DNA from: Dinoroseobacter sp.
Lineage (GTDB): Bacteria; Pseudomonadota; Alphaproteobacteria; Rhodobacterales; Rhodobacteraceae
Direction: 5' to 3'
DNA length: 64,000 nt
NCBI GenBank assembly: GCA_030066795.1
Contig: JASJAW010000004.1
Span: 45,878 to 109,877, forward strand
Each line of letters starts with the position of its first letter. Position 1 is the stretch's first letter. This document shows, in pieces, positions 35,100-43,356 of this stretch. The notes under the pieces were generated by a model that saw only the letters and a program-made list of their open reading frames with translations, had not been told where the DNA came from and ran no database searches. A program made the translations under genes and the position numbers.

Positions 35100-35588
35100 T
35101 TAGGGTCGTTGCTTCGTGGCTCTGCCGAACCACATCTGCGACAGGATGCGGTCCCTGAGCACGAACTGGTGCCAGAGAGCGGCCGCTACATGAATGGCTA
35201 TCGCAACCATCAGAATCTTCGTAAGTGCTTCATGGGCCGGGTAGAGAGAAGTCTCAGTGAAGCCTGCGTGGGGCTGATCGTTGATCAAAGCAGCCCAGAG
35301 ATCAGCCTCGGTCGCAATAGCGAAGCCGGAGAGGACAACGGCGAGCATCAGGCCGTAGAGCCCGAGGTGCATCGCGGTTGCTGCCTGAGCCTGCCAGCCT
35401 CGGCCTTTCTTGATCGAACGATCCAAGGTTTGACGGACCCTGATCCGCAGCGCAAGCATACCGGCTGCAATTATACCGCCGATCACGTGCATCCGCGCAG
35501 GTGCCAGCCCACCGGACAAGAGCAAGACGACGATTAATACCGCCATACCCCAGTGCAGAATGACCAAAGAGGGACGTCGCCGGGTCAT
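35100..35588 (-). CDS. Cytochrome b561-family membrane protein
   Basis: A 162-residue four-helix diheme membrane cytochrome. Histidines lie in the usual helical positions: SLVILHWGM, MHLGLYGLMLAVVLSG, and HEALTKILMVAIAIHVAAALWHQF near the C-terminus, which ends with RDRILSQMWFG as in YodB/CybB-type proteins. ATG 35588 follows the cytochrome c stop by two bases. It would pass electrons between quinol and the periplasmic cytochrome c encoded just upstream in the operon. Confidence 0.85.
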   Translation of the reverse strand: MTRRRPSLVILHWGMAVLIVVLLLSGGLAPARMHVIGGIIAAGMLALRIRVRQTLDRSIKKGRGWQAQAATAMHLGLYGLMLAVVLSGFAIATEADLWAALINDQPHAGFTETSLYPAHEALTKILMVAIAIHVAAALWHQFVLRDRILSQMWFGRATKQRP

Positions 35589-35590
35589 GG

Positions 35591-35908
35591 TTATTGTACC
35601 ACCGACAAGAGGTATTCGAGCGCTTCGGTGATCTGCTGATCCGAGCAACTGTCGCAGCCACCCCGGGCCTTGTGGTCTGCTGTGCCGTTTAAGACGATCC
35701 GAAGCATCTGATCCGGAGAATGCTGGGACAGATGGGGCCGCCAGGCGTCAGGTCTTTTGACGTTCGGCGCGCCCGAGATCATCCCGCGCAAGCCGCCGGT
35801 GTGGCAGGCCGCACAGACGGCATCGAAGGTTTCGTTGGCTAGCACAGTCTTCGGAAGCAAATTGCTCGCTATCGCGAAAACAAGCGCAAAAAGGATTGAT
35901 CGTTTCAT
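35591..35908 (-). CDS. Small periplasmic c-type cytochrome
   Basis: A 105-residue exported protein with one heme site CAACH (Cys32, Cys35, His36 when translation starts at ATG 35908). That ATG has GGAG eight bases upstream, located in an earlier in-frame ATG that is therefore unlikely. Signal peptide ends TVLANETFD. After the heme site come GMISGAPNV, SPDQMLRIVLNGT and an extra CDSC pair near the C-terminus; Met candidates for the sixth ligand are in GMISG and QMLRI. First gene of the operon and probably the partner of the b561 cytochrome. Confidence 0.85.
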   Translation of the reverse strand: MKRSILFALVFAIASNLLPKTVLANETFDAVCAACHTGGLRGMISGAPNVKRPDAWRPHLSQHSPDQMLRIVLNGTADHKARGGCDSCSDQQITEALEYLLSVVQ

Positions 35909-35918
35909 CTGATTCTCC

Positions 35919-35930
35919 ATAGCGGACTAT
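35919..35930. promoter_or_regulatory. MarR-type operator, cytochrome c copy
   Basis: ATAGCGGACTAT matches ATAGC-NN-GCTAT with one mismatch. It overlaps the ribosome-site region of the cytochrome c gene, so binding would block the operon. Confidence 0.5.
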
Positions 35931-35978
35931 GCATTTTGATACGTTCGCAGCGGAACTATCGCTGCTCACATGATCTGA

Positions 35979-36013
35979 ATAGCACGCTATGCATATATTG
36001 TATAGCCTGCTAT
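35979..36013. promoter_or_regulatory. Tandem MarR-type operators upstream of marR
   Basis: Two perfect copies, ATAGCACGCTAT (35979-35990) and ATAGCCTGCTAT (36002-36013), lie 23 bases apart centre to centre in the divergent spacer, 20-50 bases before the regulator ATG. They would autoregulate marR and also serve the cytochrome operon. Confidence 0.7.
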
Positions 36014-36032
36014 GGGGCGCTAATGTCGCGGC

Positions 36033-36476
36033 ATGACATTACCGCCAAACGCCTCGCCCGGTTACCTCGTTAACCACCTTGCGCGCCTCTTCGCCGGGGC
36101 GCTGCAGTCGCGCATCAAGCCAATGGGACTGTCCACTGGGGTGTTTCCGGTCATGCTGCATCTGTGGCAGAGGGACGGGCTTATGCAGCGCGACCTCGTT
36201 GACCTAGTGGGTGTTGAGCAGGCGACGATGGCCAACACTCTGGCCCGCATGGAGCGAGATGGCCTGATCCAGCGTCGCCCGGACCCTGAAGATGGGCGGG
36301 CGCAGCGCATCTGGCTAACGGAACAAGGGGAGTCTCTTCGCGAGGCAGCCACGTCCGCCGCGAAGGAAGAGAACCTCTCGGTACTGGCGGGTCTTTCAAA
36401 CGACGAGTCGGCCCAACTTGTGGGGTTGATACGAAAAGCGATCAAGACGTTCGAAGATCGTCAACGGATTTCGTAA
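36033..36476 (+). CDS. MarR-family transcriptional regulator of the cytochrome operon
   Basis: A 147-residue MarR protein. MQRDLVDLVGVEQATMANTLARMERDGLI is the recognition helix region and PDPEDGRAQRIWLTEQG the wing. It has no cysteine-based sensor, so the signal is probably a small aromatic or lipophilic ligand bound at the dimer interface. Divergent from the cytochrome c gene with palindromic ATAGC-NN-GCTAT sites between, the classical MarR arrangement. Confidence 0.88.
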   Translation: MTLPPNASPGYLVNHLARLFAGALQSRIKPMGLSTGVFPVMLHLWQRDGLMQRDLVDLVGVEQATMANTLARMERDGLIQRRPDPEDGRAQRIWLTEQGESLREAATSAAKEENLSVLAGLSNDESAQLVGLIRKAIKTFEDRQRIS

Positions 36477-36880
36477 AGCTTCCGCCCACGGACTTACCGA
36501 GGCTTAGTTCTCGAAAGGAGTAAGCCGCCATTTACCGTAACCGCAGCGTAGATGAGAACGGCTCTTCGGGACGCAAGTCGGGGTCTAGCCGCCGTGTAGG
36601 GTATGCGCATCTATCTCTGTGCAAATCTGCCGCTGGGCTAATTGTACTAATGCGTGTCAAGATTGTTCAGGTGTATCTCCCTCCCCTGTCGGCCAAGCTA
36701 TCACGATCGATGATCCGCGATGCCTGTGACCGGAACTCAATTGCCTGTGCGGACGCATTGAGCAGGAGTACTAGGACGCAGCGCAGATCTTCCATCCATC
36801 ATAGAGAAACTCTGAATGAGTTCTGAGTTTACAGCCGTCCAGTTTATCGCCAGACGGGCAACAAACACCTCTTCGTTGCA
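36477..36880. other. Intergenic spacer
   Basis: About 400 bases between the marR stop and the LysE stop (minus strand). No gene, RNA or convincing repeat seen. Confidence 0.4.
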
Positions 36881-37513
36881 TCACGCCAGCGCCGTAAGTG
36901 CGCCCACGCCCACTAAAGTGCCTGCTCCCGTTCTCGACACAAACTTGCGCACATGCGGGTGCCTCAAACCGCGACGCAGACGGGTGGCGAAGAAAACCCA
37001 TGTCGACGTGGTCAAGAGTACCAACCCAAGAAACGTCACCACGATTGTCGCGATCTGCGGTCCCGCGGCATGAGATGCGCTGATGAACTGCGGGAGGAAC
37101 GCAACAAAAAACACGATGTCCTTTGGATTGAGCGCGGTCACAAAGAAAGCCTGCCTGAATGCACGCATGCGTCCCCCGGCTGGCGCGCTTTGGCCGGCTG
37201 GCGGCGCGCCTGACACCTCGACCGGGCTAAGCCCATTTCGCAACAGCCCAATCCCGAGCCACACCAGGTAAAATCCACCTCCAATCTTCAAAGTCGTGAA
37301 CAGCGTCGCGGAAGAGGCCAGTATCGCGCCTGCTCCGGCAAGTGAGACGGACATTGCAACGAGGTCTCCTAGGATGACACCAGCAATCGCGGCGAACCCG
37401 ATACGGCGGCCAAACGCAAACACTTGCGAAAGAAGAAGTACAACCACTGGACCGGGGATAACGAGCAAAGCCAGCGTTGCGGCAACAAATGCAAACCAAG
37501 TTTCTAACGCCAT
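36881..37513 (-). CDS. LysE/RhtB-family amino-acid exporter
   Basis: A 210-residue inner-membrane protein with about five or six helices. FVAATLALLVIPGPVVVLLLSQ carries the signature PGP of the LysE/RhtB family; GGGFYLVWLGIGLLRNG and FRQAFFVTALNPKDIVFFVAFLPQFI follow in order. ATG 37513 has AGAGAGGG upstream. It is divergent from a LysR gene at 37624, the usual regulator-exporter arrangement; that regulator is interrupted by a stop codon here. Confidence 0.9.
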   Translation of the reverse strand: MALETWFAFVAATLALLVIPGPVVVLLLSQVFAFGRRIGFAAIAGVILGDLVAMSVSLAGAGAILASSATLFTTLKIGGGFYLVWLGIGLLRNGLSPVEVSGAPPAGQSAPAGGRMRAFRQAFFVTALNPKDIVFFVAFLPQFISASHAAGPQIATIVVTFLGLVLLTTSTWVFFATRLRRGLRHPHVRKFVSRTGAGTLVGVGALTALA

Positions 37514-37623
37514 GAATGGCCCTCTCTTGAATCTCTTGGCCTTAAGGGATGTACGTCTTTTGGCTGGAGACTGTGAGTCAGAAGGGTTTTGCAAAGCGAA
37601 GATGAACTACGCTATTGGGTCTT

Positions 37624-38499
37624 ATGCACTGGAGAAAAATACCCTCGCTTGCCGCTCTCAGGGCCTTTGAGGCCGTTGCCAGGAACAGAACCTACGCTGC
37701 GGCCGCTTCCGAACTCAACGTGACGGACGCTGCATTGCGTCAGCATGTTCGCACTCTCGAAGCACGTTTTGAGTGTTCACTGATCCGTCGGGCGGGGCGT
37801 GGTGTTGCATTGACCGATGATGGCGTGGCCCTTGCCAGGCATCTGGCCGAGGGCTTTCAGCGTATCGAACGGGGTGTCGACGACTTGGACTTCAGAGGTG
37901 AGACACGACCCATCCGCGTCGCAGTTACACCTTCTTTTGCGGAAATCTGGCTTATGCCACGATTGTCAGAGTTTTGGGTCAACCATCCTGATGTTCAGAT
38001 CGATCTGGCACCGTCGTTGCACAATGCTGACTTGGAAAGTGGTGCTTACGATCTGGCGATCCGCTATGGCCGCGGCGACTGGAACTGGCCGGACACGCAG
38101 CGCATGGTGTCCGCAGCCTATACAGTTGTGGCCTCACCAGGCTATGGCGAAGCAAATCCTTAAAAACTGGATGCAGAAACTTGGTTGTTTGAAGCCAAAC
38201 GAGAAGAGCATGCGCAATGGGCTGCCGCACAAGGAATCCGTTACCATGGGCCAAGTCGTCGTTATTACCGGTCCAATTCCTTGATTTTAGCCGCAGCGCG
38301 GGCTGGTCAAGGATTGTCCGTGCAGTCTTTGGGGCTCGTTGCGCAGGACATAGAGTCAGGTGTACTTCATGTAATTTCCCAGGAAGCTGAAAGCGATCTG
38401 GCCTACTACTTGCTCGTTGCATCGCAACGAAAGGCCGTCTCAACTTTCGCCACTTGGCTGCTTTTGCAAAGTGCTGAGCTCCAACGCAATCGAGCTTAA
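37624..38499 (+). pseudogene. GcvA-type LysR regulator with in-frame stop
   Basis: MHWRKIPSLAALRAFEAVAR, AAASELNVTDAALRQHVRTLE (helix-turn-helix) and VAVTPSFAEIWLMPRLSEFW are the N-terminal two thirds of a GcvA-like LysR regulator. A TAA at 38161-38163 ends the frame, yet the same frame continues with KLDAETWLFEAKREEHAQW and the effector-domain end (AARAGQGLSVQSLGLVAQDIE, YYLLVASQR) to 38499. Total length, about 291 residues, is normal for the family, so the stop looks like a recent nonsense mutation. The truncated protein keeps DNA-binding and part of the sensor. Confidence 0.85.
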
Positions 38500-38886
38500 T
38501 CCCGTAGATCCCGCAAAGTAGATTGAACACGGCAAGTCGGGTACTTCACACGCCTCCCGAAACAACGCGGAATTATATGGCCGCCAGCTTCATGAATATC
38601 AGGGCCGAAGTTGACGTGAAGGTAACTCTGTCCACCCGCGGCAAGGCTTGCCTTGCCTAAGGTCTTCAATGAAAGGCGCGCCGCCTCGGTGGTCCAGATA
38701 CCATCATGAATCCTGGATTAACGTGGCAGCGCGCCTTAGGGGATAGCCACAGAGTAATCACAGAGCTACCGCGCGCTTCTCCATGAGAGCCTACTGCTGC
38801 GCTCAGATTAGCGATGGAAATTTAGGGTGCAATTACAGCTTCCATTTTCTTGTTTAAGAGCCGGCAGTGCATGCCGGCGCGAGGGG
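38500..38886. other. Intergenic spacer with hairpin at 38640-38657
   Basis: About 390 bases between convergent ends. GGCAAGG at 38640-38646 pairs with CCTTGCC at 38651-38657 around four bases and could act as a weak terminator. No gene recognised. Confidence 0.4.
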
Positions 38887-39189
38887 CTAGTAGAACAGCG
38901 TCTTCAAAGTCGTTGGATATTTCATAGCACCGACACAGGCGTATTCTTTTGTTGCCGGGTTCACGATCATAAGCAGGTCGTTGCTGTCGCGAATGCTGGA
39001 AGCCTCATGGATCGCTTGCGCCAGATCCAAAACGGATCTTTCGGATTTCATTACGATCAAGGAGCTTAGTTCCTCCCAGATCACGCCCCCTTCGGCCTCG
39101 GCTCGTACTGCTCTCACTACGCTGTCCCAGCGCTCTGAATAAGTGTCATCGTGATGCAACCGGAAGGCAACAAGATATAAATACTGCAT
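38887..39189 (-). CDS. Cas2/SinR-like small protein, paralogue B
   Basis: A 100-residue protein: YLYLVAFRLHHDDTYSERWD, WEELSSLIVMKSERSVLDLA and DSNDLLMIVNPATKEYACVG. The LSSLIVMKS and ND-LL-(V/I)V blocks align with paralogues A (33743-34048) and C (39242-39577). The pattern resembles stand-alone SinR/Cas2-like ferredoxin-fold proteins (Y-x-L, W-x-x-L-x-S, S-N-D-x-L-x-V). It is 52 bases downstream of paralogue C on the same strand, so the two may be co-transcribed. No cas genes or repeats are nearby. Function unknown. Confidence 0.65.
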   Translation of the reverse strand: MQYLYLVAFRLHHDDTYSERWDSVVRAVRAEAEGGVIWEELSSLIVMKSERSVLDLAQAIHEASSIRDSNDLLMIVNPATKEYACVGAMKYPTTLKTLFY

Positions 39190-39241
39190 GATCAGGCTCG
39201 TTTCGGGGAGCTGGAGATGTGTGTATGTCGGGCCTGTCTCA

Positions 39242-39577
39242 TTAGCGCGGCTGGATCATTAAGCTCTCCAACCGGTTTCTTTGAAACATCGCTTTGAGTT
39301 TGGAGGAATCCGAAATATCACCGCGCACAGAAACCGACCCCGCGCTTGCATTCACTACCAGAAGAAGGTCGTTCGACATATCGAACCGCGACTTCGCAAC
39401 GATGTTGGTCGCGATATTATTCCTCGACTTGGTGGATTTTAGGATGATTACAGAGGTTAACTCGTCCCAGCCTGTAATTCCCTGAGCTTCTTCGTTGATC
39501 GCATTTACGAGGCTTTCATACCTCTCCTGGTAACTGGCGTCCTCTTTCAGCCGGAAGCAGACAACAAAAGTAAGCAT
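39242..39577 (-). CDS. Cas2/SinR-like small protein, paralogue C
   Basis: A 111-residue protein from ATG 39577, with GGAG nine bases upstream. MLTFVVCFRLKEDASYQERYESLVNAI, GWDELTSVIILKSTKSRNNI and SNDLLLVVNASAGSVSVRG give the clearest match of the three to the SinR/Cas2-like pattern. Its C-terminus is about ten residues longer than paralogue B. B and C form a tandem pair; A lies 5 kb away next to a truncated helicase gene. Divergence among the three is large, so the duplication is old or they arrived separately. Confidence 0.65.
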   Translation of the reverse strand: MLTFVVCFRLKEDASYQERYESLVNAINEEAQGITGWDELTSVIILKSTKSRNNIATNIVAKSRFDMSNDLLLVVNASAGSVSVRGDISDSSKLKAMFQRNRLESLMIQPR

Positions 39578-39920
39578 ATCTTTATTGCTCCGGCGATGTT
39601 CTTTGGCGCGCCACCCTGATGCGCCGTGAGACAAAAAACGCTCAGCTCGGCTAAGGGTGACGCGCCTCCGGGTGCAGACTACGCAGTGCCTCCATGACCC
39701 GACCGAGCCACGGGCCATGATGCTCAACAGGTTCCAGCGATACGTTGCAGCTGCGCGGCTTGCCATAACAGTGTTCGGATTTGTGTTTAAAGTTCGAGGT
39801 ATGGGACGATTAAGTGCACTGGTTGACGTACTCATCAGCCATGAACTTTCTATTGGTTGCCTCTCTTTATGCCCTGTGTGCCTTAGGTTCGATGAACCTA
39901 CGACCTGTTCAACTTGAACT
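39578..39920. other. Spacer upstream of SinR-like pair
   Basis: About 340 bases with no credible gene. It should contain the promoter for the minus-strand pair and the lost 5' part of the recombinase remnant that follows. Confidence 0.35.
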
Positions 39921-40032
39921 GCAAAAGTTCAAGTCTTCCTCCTAGGACACACCAAGATGGACAGCACAGTCCGATACCTGGGTGTTGAGCTTGAAGACGC
40001 TTTGGCAATCGCAGAAGCCATTGAAATCTAAT
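39921..40032 (+). pseudogene. C-terminal remnant of a tyrosine recombinase (phage-type integrase)
   Basis: An in-frame stop at 39915-39917 is followed by a frame reading FLLGHTKMDSTVRYLGVELE and ending at TAA 40030-40032. This is the characteristic last segment of XerC/phage-type integrases: LLGH with the catalytic His, then TVRYLG with the catalytic Tyr nucleophile, and an acidic helix. The rest of the enzyme is absent. It marks a former mobile element in the 28-40 kb accessory region. Confidence 0.75.
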
Positions 40033-40266
40033 CTAAGGGGTCGCCTGCAAGGGCGGCCCAAGGCGACCTTTGCCTTTGACGTCCACCGCTGCGGTACAGC
40101 TTCCCCAAAGCGACATTTAGCCCCTGCCAACCTGAACGTTGCCCTTGCGTCTGCAATGCGGACAAAGCGTGACTTCGCTACGGCTGCCCGAATGGCTGCT
40201 TGTGGAAGGCCGGGCCGCGGAAGTTTCTTCCGCTACAGAGGACTCAAACGACAGATCAACTACGCC

Positions 40267-41010
40267 TCAGAACGTTGCGCGCAGTGTTTGCGCGGCATTG
40301 CGCATGAGATGAGGAGCGACGCGACCGACCAACATGTATCCATAGTCGCCTTCAACCCAGTGCGCTGTTGGTACGCCTGCCAATTGTTCAAACTCCAGAT
40401 CGGTGCTTTGGGCCGTACCGTCCAAGGCAACGATACAGAATGCAAAAGGCTCCCCTTCCGGGCCTGCAAACACAATCTGGACGATTTTCTGTTGCGCTGA
40501 CTGAAGCACTTGCGCGCGACGCAATTCGAACCCGTCAAGCCCAAGCACCATATCCGGGCGCACCTCCCGGCCCAGAGCGTTTGAGCCACGGACGAATTGC
40601 AAATCTAAATCCGACTCAGAATGCTCAATTGACGCAATGGTTCCGGGAACATAGAGCGCCTGGTAAACCGCTATCTGCTCACGCCACCCCAAGTCATTGC
40701 TGGGCGCCATAAACACCGCCAGGGCGAATCCAATTGCCCCGGCAAGGCACGCAACCAAAGAGAGTTGGGCCACTCTGCGCGGGCTTTTCTGTGTGGCCTC
40801 GGACGGTAAAAGGCCCCTCAACCGCTCGTCCGAAGGCACTGCAGCGAATGCCTCGCAAGCAAGCGGGCTCAAAGGCTCCAAGGCGAGCAAGCGCTGCTCC
40901 AGTTCAGGCGAACGAGACAGCGCATCTTCAAATACCAAAGCCTCCTCTTCGGAAAAGGACCCGTCGAGATAGGATTTCAATTGTTGGTCGGAATAGCTTG
41001 GCGCTGTCAT
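40267..41010 (-). CDS. Anti-sigma factor, membrane-anchored
   Basis: A 247-residue protein with a short N-terminal sigma-binding region (YSDQQLKSYLDGSFSEEEALVFEDAL), one membrane helix (LSLVACLAGAIGFALAVFM, about 81-100) and a periplasmic domain of about 145 residues. The N-terminal region lacks the zinc HxxxCxxC motif of ZAS proteins. It overlaps the ECF sigma gene by an ATGA, so the pair is co-translated and presumably works as a sigma/anti-sigma switch responding to an envelope signal. Confidence 0.82.
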   Translation of the reverse strand: MTAPSYSDQQLKSYLDGSFSEEEALVFEDALSRSPELEQRLLALEPLSPLACEAFAAVPSDERLRGLLPSEATQKSPRRVAQLSLVACLAGAIGFALAVFMAPSNDLGWREQIAVYQALYVPGTIASIEHSESDLDLQFVRGSNALGREVRPDMVLGLDGFELRRAQVLQSAQQKIVQIVFAGPEGEPFAFCIVALDGTAQSTDLEFEQLAGVPTAHWVEGDYGYMLVGRVAPHLMRNAAQTLRATF

Positions 41011-41534
41011 CCCGTCATCCCGTCCTTCTGCCGTCCATCGACGGCGACTTTCATCTTGTTGCGCACGGCGTGCAGCCTGCTCATCACCGTGCCCAAAGGC
41101 ACATCCAGCGCTTGCGCGGCCTCCGTGTAACTAAAGCCCTCCACGAAAACCAGCACCGCGAGGCTGCGCTGCGCCTCAGGAAGTGCCATCAGCATTGTAT
41201 ACACCTGACGCGACAGAATATTCGTTTCGACGCCCGCTTCTTTGCTGATCAGTTCAAAATCCGGCGTGGTGTCTAGGGACTGCGCGCGGCGAATGGCCTG
41301 AGCGCGCGTCTCGTTCAACCAGATCGACCTGCAAATCGTCATGAACCAGGGCAATAACGCGCGCGAGAGGTCAGCCTGGTTGGCTTTGTCTAGAGCACGG
41401 AGGCAAGTCGATTGGACAAGATCGTCAGCTAAATCTGCCCGTCCAGATAGCGCGTAGGCAAAGCGCCACAGCGGTTTCAATCCGTTCTCAAGTTCGGATC
41501 TGACACTACGGTCAATTTTTTTTTGGTCCACCAT
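41007..41534 (-). CDS. ECF-family RNA polymerase sigma factor
   Basis: A 175-residue group 4 sigma factor. ATG 41534 is taken because homology starts soon after. Region 2 covers LKPLWRFAYALSGRADLADDLVQSTCLRAL and LPWFMTICRSIWLNETRAQ; region 4 is LPEAQRSLAVLVFVEGFSYTEAAQALDVPLGTVMSRLH. A run of eight T bases precedes the coding region. Divergent from the YceI gene, which may be a target; no clear duplicate of its own promoter element was identified. Confidence 0.9.
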   Translation of the reverse strand: MVDQKKIDRSVRSELENGLKPLWRFAYALSGRADLADDLVQSTCLRALDKANQADLSRALLPWFMTICRSIWLNETRAQAIRRAQSLDTTPDFELISKEAGVETNILSRQVYTMLMALPEAQRSLAVLVFVEGFSYTEAAQALDVPLGTVMSRLHAVRNKMKVAVDGRQKDGMTG

Positions 41535-41621
41535 CGAATAGATCGGCGCTCTGAGTTGTATCCCTTTGTATGCGTAGCACGGCATCAGCCAATCTACGTG
41601 CCAAAAAAGGAGGGAACTTTG

Positions 41622-42212
41622 TTGAAAAATACACTTTGGGCGACGGTGGCCGTTTTGGGTCTGGCGGGTGCGGCGTCTGCCGAAGGATGGACACTTGATG
41701 GCAACGCATCCCATATCGCGTTCGGATCGGTGAAGAGCCACATTATTGGCGAAGTGCACACCTTTTCGGGCCTCTCGGGAGCCGTGAGCGAAGACGGAAA
41801 AACATCCATCGAAATCGAACTCTCCAGCCTCGAGACACAGATCGATATTCGTAACGAACGCATGGCAGAGCACGTCTTCAAACTGTTGCCGTCAGCCCAA
41901 CTGACTGCCCAGCTTGAAATGGATGAATTTGGTCAGCTCGACGTCGGCAGCTCCAAAGTCATGGAAATCGATTTCGATTTGGCCCTGGTGGGTAACGACG
42001 TCCCGCTTTATGGCGAGATCTTTGTCATGCGCGTTGGCGAGGATAAGGTGCTGGTAACGACCAACAGCATGGTCTTTATCGATACCGAAGAGCTCGGCAT
42101 CGACGCCGGTGTCGACAAACTGCAAGAGCTTGCCAGTCTCGAGGATATTACCCGGGCCGTGCCGGTGACTATGCGGTTTATGTTCAACCGGGATGGCGCA
42201 TCCGAGAGCTAA
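41622..42212 (+). CDS. YceI-family periplasmic lipid-binding protein
   Basis: A 196-residue protein beginning at TTG 41622 with AGGAGGG seven bases before (a TTG at 41619 is the neighbour). Signal peptide ends GAASAEGWTLD. GNASHIAFGSVKSHIIGEVHTFSGLSGAV and VSEDGKTSIEIELSSLETQIDIRNERM are the YceI signature; the lipocalin-like fold binds isoprenoids or amphiphiles. Divergent from the ECF sigma operon by 87 bases, so stress-controlled expression is likely. Confidence 0.9.
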   Translation: MKNTLWATVAVLGLAGAASAEGWTLDGNASHIAFGSVKSHIIGEVHTFSGLSGAVSEDGKTSIEIELSSLETQIDIRNERMAEHVFKLLPSAQLTAQLEMDEFGQLDVGSSKVMEIDFDLALVGNDVPLYGEIFVMRVGEDKVLVTTNSMVFIDTEELGIDAGVDKLQELASLEDITRAVPVTMRFMFNRDGASES

Positions 42213-42627
42213 GCGTCTACACGCCATTATGCCGGCCTTTGATCGCCCCGCCAGAGCGCTCGGCGGGGTCGATCGGGCGCCTTGCGGATCAATGGGCTCA
42301 ATCTGTGGGGTTCACACCAGCGTCTTTAAATGCGGATAGTACACAACAAAGTGGCAAAGCACTTTTGGTTTTGCTAGGTCATGGCTGCTGGCATGAGAGC
42401 GGACATTGATGCACAGCGCAGCATCAGTCAAAATGGGCTCACAGCCGCCATTCTACGCCTCGCGGCATCCGCAGGTTCACCCATCAGTGCCAACGTGGCT
42501 CACGGCCCTTGGCCGACACCGACCATCATTCGCCATTGCTGCGTCACAGCGCGCATTGCCGCCATTCGCTGCAGCAGCTCGATCTCGGAGTCATCGAACG
42601 CGGACATTTCACCATTGATTTTGCCAG
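42213..42627. other. Intergenic spacer with GC hairpin
   Basis: About 415 bases between the YceI and HxlR genes, which converge. CCCCGCC pairs with GGCGGGG about 40 bases after the YceI stop and may terminate it. The remainder has no gene I can support. Confidence 0.4.
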
Positions 42628-42975
42628 CTATGGACGATGTGGTCGACGCTTCGAATGGTTAGCTCCCCAGTCTCCAAGCTGATCAAGAGCGGGTACCAGA
42701 GTGCGACCATACTCTGTGTAATCATACTCAACATGCCTTACGCCGCCGCGAAACACCTCGCGGCGGTGGATGATCTGTGCATGCTCCAACTGTTGGATCT
42801 GCTCGGTCAGAACTTTGGCAGAAACCCCAGGCAATTCTCGCTTTAGATCGCTGAAGTGTCGGGGACGTTCCCTAAGCAACCAGAGCACCCGCGTCTTCCA
42901 TTTGCCGGAAATGACTTTCAGAGCCTCCAGAACCGGGCAATCGAACAGCTTGTTGTGGTCGTTCGAGCTAGTCAC
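42628..42975 (-). CDS. HxlR-family transcriptional regulator
   Basis: A 115-residue winged-helix protein. CPVLEALKVISGKWKTRVLWLLRERPRHFSDLKRELPGVSAKVLTEQIQQLE and YTEYGRTLVPALDQLGDWG are the HxlR signature; the Cys before PVLEAL is the position used for redox or aldehyde sensing in relatives. It is divergent from an ABM-fold protein gene at 43063 with only 87 bases between, so that gene is its likely target. Confidence 0.9.
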   Translation of the reverse strand: MTSSNDHNKLFDCPVLEALKVISGKWKTRVLWLLRERPRHFSDLKRELPGVSAKVLTEQIQQLEHAQIIHRREVFRGGVRHVEYDYTEYGRTLVPALDQLGDWGANHSKRRPHRP

Positions 42976-43062
42976 CTTTTTGTAACTCCTTGCACGCGCT
43001 CACACATTGACGAATTTTTGTCTGACTATGTGAAACAGCAGAATGTAATCCCGGAAAACGCC

Positions 43063-43356
43063 ATGATTGTTGAATACCTAAGATACCAGATCGACTCCGC
43101 GCGACGGCAGAAATTTATCTCGGATTACCGGGCGGCGGCGGAACCGCTCTTGGCTTCACCCTTTGCGATATCATTTGATATTTGCCAATGCGTCGAGGAA
43201 CCGGATCAATTCGTGCTTCGGATCGAATGGACCTCTGCAGATGACCATCTAGAGAAATTCCGATCCAGCCCCGAGTTCAGAGCTTTCTTTGGCCACATCA
43301 GACCATACCTCAATGACATCACAGAAATGAGGCATTACGAAAAGCTGACAGTCTGA
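43063..43356 (+). CDS. ABM-fold (antibiotic biosynthesis monooxygenase-like) protein
   Basis: A 97-residue cytoplasmic protein. MIVEYLRYQIDSARRQKFISDY, LASPFAISFDICQCVEEPDQFVLRIEW and SPEFRAFFGHIRPYLNDITEMRHY show the dimeric ferredoxin-like ABM fold, with the His/Asn-type residues typical of the group near GHIRPYL. ATG 43063 is chosen since homology starts there; upstream frame is continuous but lies in the regulator spacer. Divergent HxlR regulator next door. The substrate is probably a quinone-like or reactive small molecule, by family analogy. Confidence 0.8.
   Translation: MIVEYLRYQIDSARRQKFISDYRAAAEPLLASPFAISFDICQCVEEPDQFVLRIEWTSADDHLEKFRSSPEFRAFFGHIRPYLNDITEMRHYEKLTV

Noticed and set aside
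33743..39577. CRISPR-Cas locus suggested by Cas2-like proteins
   Set aside because: No cas1 or other cas genes and no regularly spaced repeats are present; SinR-like stand-alone proteins fit better.
39982..40500. Plus-strand frame of 172 codons across the integrase end and anti-sigma gene
   Set aside because: It runs in a different frame from the integrase remnant and antisense to the anti-sigma factor.
42381..42662. Plus-strand frame of 93 codons between YceI and HxlR
   Set aside because: Ser/Ile/Ala-rich with many Cys, no ribosome site and overlapping the HxlR end on the other strand.
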